Source of the DNA: Candidatus Aminicenantota bacterium
GTDB taxonomy: Bacteria; Acidobacteriota; Aminicenantia; Aminicenantales; Aminicenantaceae
Assembly: GCA_030673995.1 (NCBI GenBank)
Contig: DAOUYU010000130.1
Span: 1-5,288 of the forward strand
Direction of reading: 5' to 3'
Length of the DNA stretch: 5,288 bases
The number at the start of each line of letters is the position of its first letter. Positions within the stretch are counted from its first letter, which is position 1. The notes under the pieces are model-generated. The model was given only the letters and a program-made list of their open reading frames with translations. It was not told the origin of the DNA and did no database searches. The translations under genes were made by a program, and so were the position numbers. Positions 5,102 to 5,288 of the stretch are shown here, piece by piece.

Positions 5102-5288
5102 TCAGACGAAGTATTCCAGAAATATAGTACCAAGGCCGAGAAAAGAAAGCACGCCGATGGTATCAGTACACATGGTGAGAAGATTAACCGAACCCAGCGC
5201 CGGGTCCAGTTTGATCAATTTCAGGAAGAGGGGGATGAGGGTTCCCACGAGGGCAGCGATGAAGAGGTTTATAATGATAGCCAGTCCT
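5102..5288 (-). CDS. mgtE: MgtE-like magnesium transporter, C-terminal end (partial)
   Basis: An open frame enters from the right edge on the minus strand and stops at TGA (5102-5104), giving the last 61 residues. It reads as two hydrophobic helices, about 1-25 (GLAIIINLFIAALVGTLIPL) and 40-61, joined by KLIKLDPALGS. This is the shape and sequence type of the last two membrane helices of MgtE Mg2+ channels, where DPA follows the fourth helix and a T-D-x-x-G Asp in the last helix lines the pore (here Asp42 of the fragment). The N-terminal and CBS domains lie outside the window. It is immediately upstream of recO and likely shares its transcript. It could be a close MgtE-family relative. Confidence 0.8.
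   Translation of the reverse strand, partial: GLAIIINLFIAALVGTLIPLFLKLIKLDPALGSVNLLTMCTDTIGVLSFLGLGTIFLEYFV

Overview
The window most likely comes from the chromosome of a diderm (Gram-negative type) bacterium. The reasons are an exported AMIN-domain protein ending in a probable outer-membrane barrel, a RecO and the end of an MgtE magnesium channel. Base composition is moderate, intergenic DNA is AT-rich, Shine-Dalgarno sites are strong, and a GGGGACAGTCCCC palindrome is scattered between genes. I recall such palindromes from anaerobic and candidate phyla (Desulfobacterota, Aminicenantota and similar), but that placement is a guess. No tRNA, rRNA, CRISPR array, transposase or phage gene is visible.

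Layout. Positions 1-169 are the leader of a MIO-type amino-acid ammonia-lyase gene (170-1693, +, hutH-like). The leader holds a TATAAT box, a 25-bp palindrome and direct repeats that run into the ribosome binding site. Positions 1694-1955 separate this gene from a convergent one. They hold an inverted copy of the leader repeat and two GGGGACAGTCCCC palindromes, at least one well shaped as a two-way terminator. Positions 1956-3377 (-) encode an exported AMIN / Ig-like / PKD-like / barrel protein with a good sigma-70 promoter. Positions 3378-3698 are non-coding, with that promoter, one AT-rich hairpin and little else. Positions 3699-4208 (-) encode a small double zinc-finger protein (zinc ribbon plus primase-type CHC2 finger, no polymerase domain). 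Positions 4209-4365 hold its leader and the third palindrome. Positions 4366-5094 (-) are recO, and 5102-5288 (-) is the 3' end of an mgtE-like gene, 7 bases upstream of recO and probably co-transcribed.

The genes do not form one pathway. mgtE-recO looks like an operon; the other three look like single-gene units. The most notable points are: (1) the ammonia-lyase has Ala-Cys-Gly where nearly all relatives have the MIO-forming Ala-Ser-Gly; (2) this gene is bracketed by 23-bp inverted repeats (22/23 identical) with further copies in its leader; (3) three copies of a terminator-like palindrome occur within 2.5 kb; (4) the stand-alone CHC2 finger has a shifted last cysteine. I see no convincing new multi-gene system; these are local oddities that can be tested.
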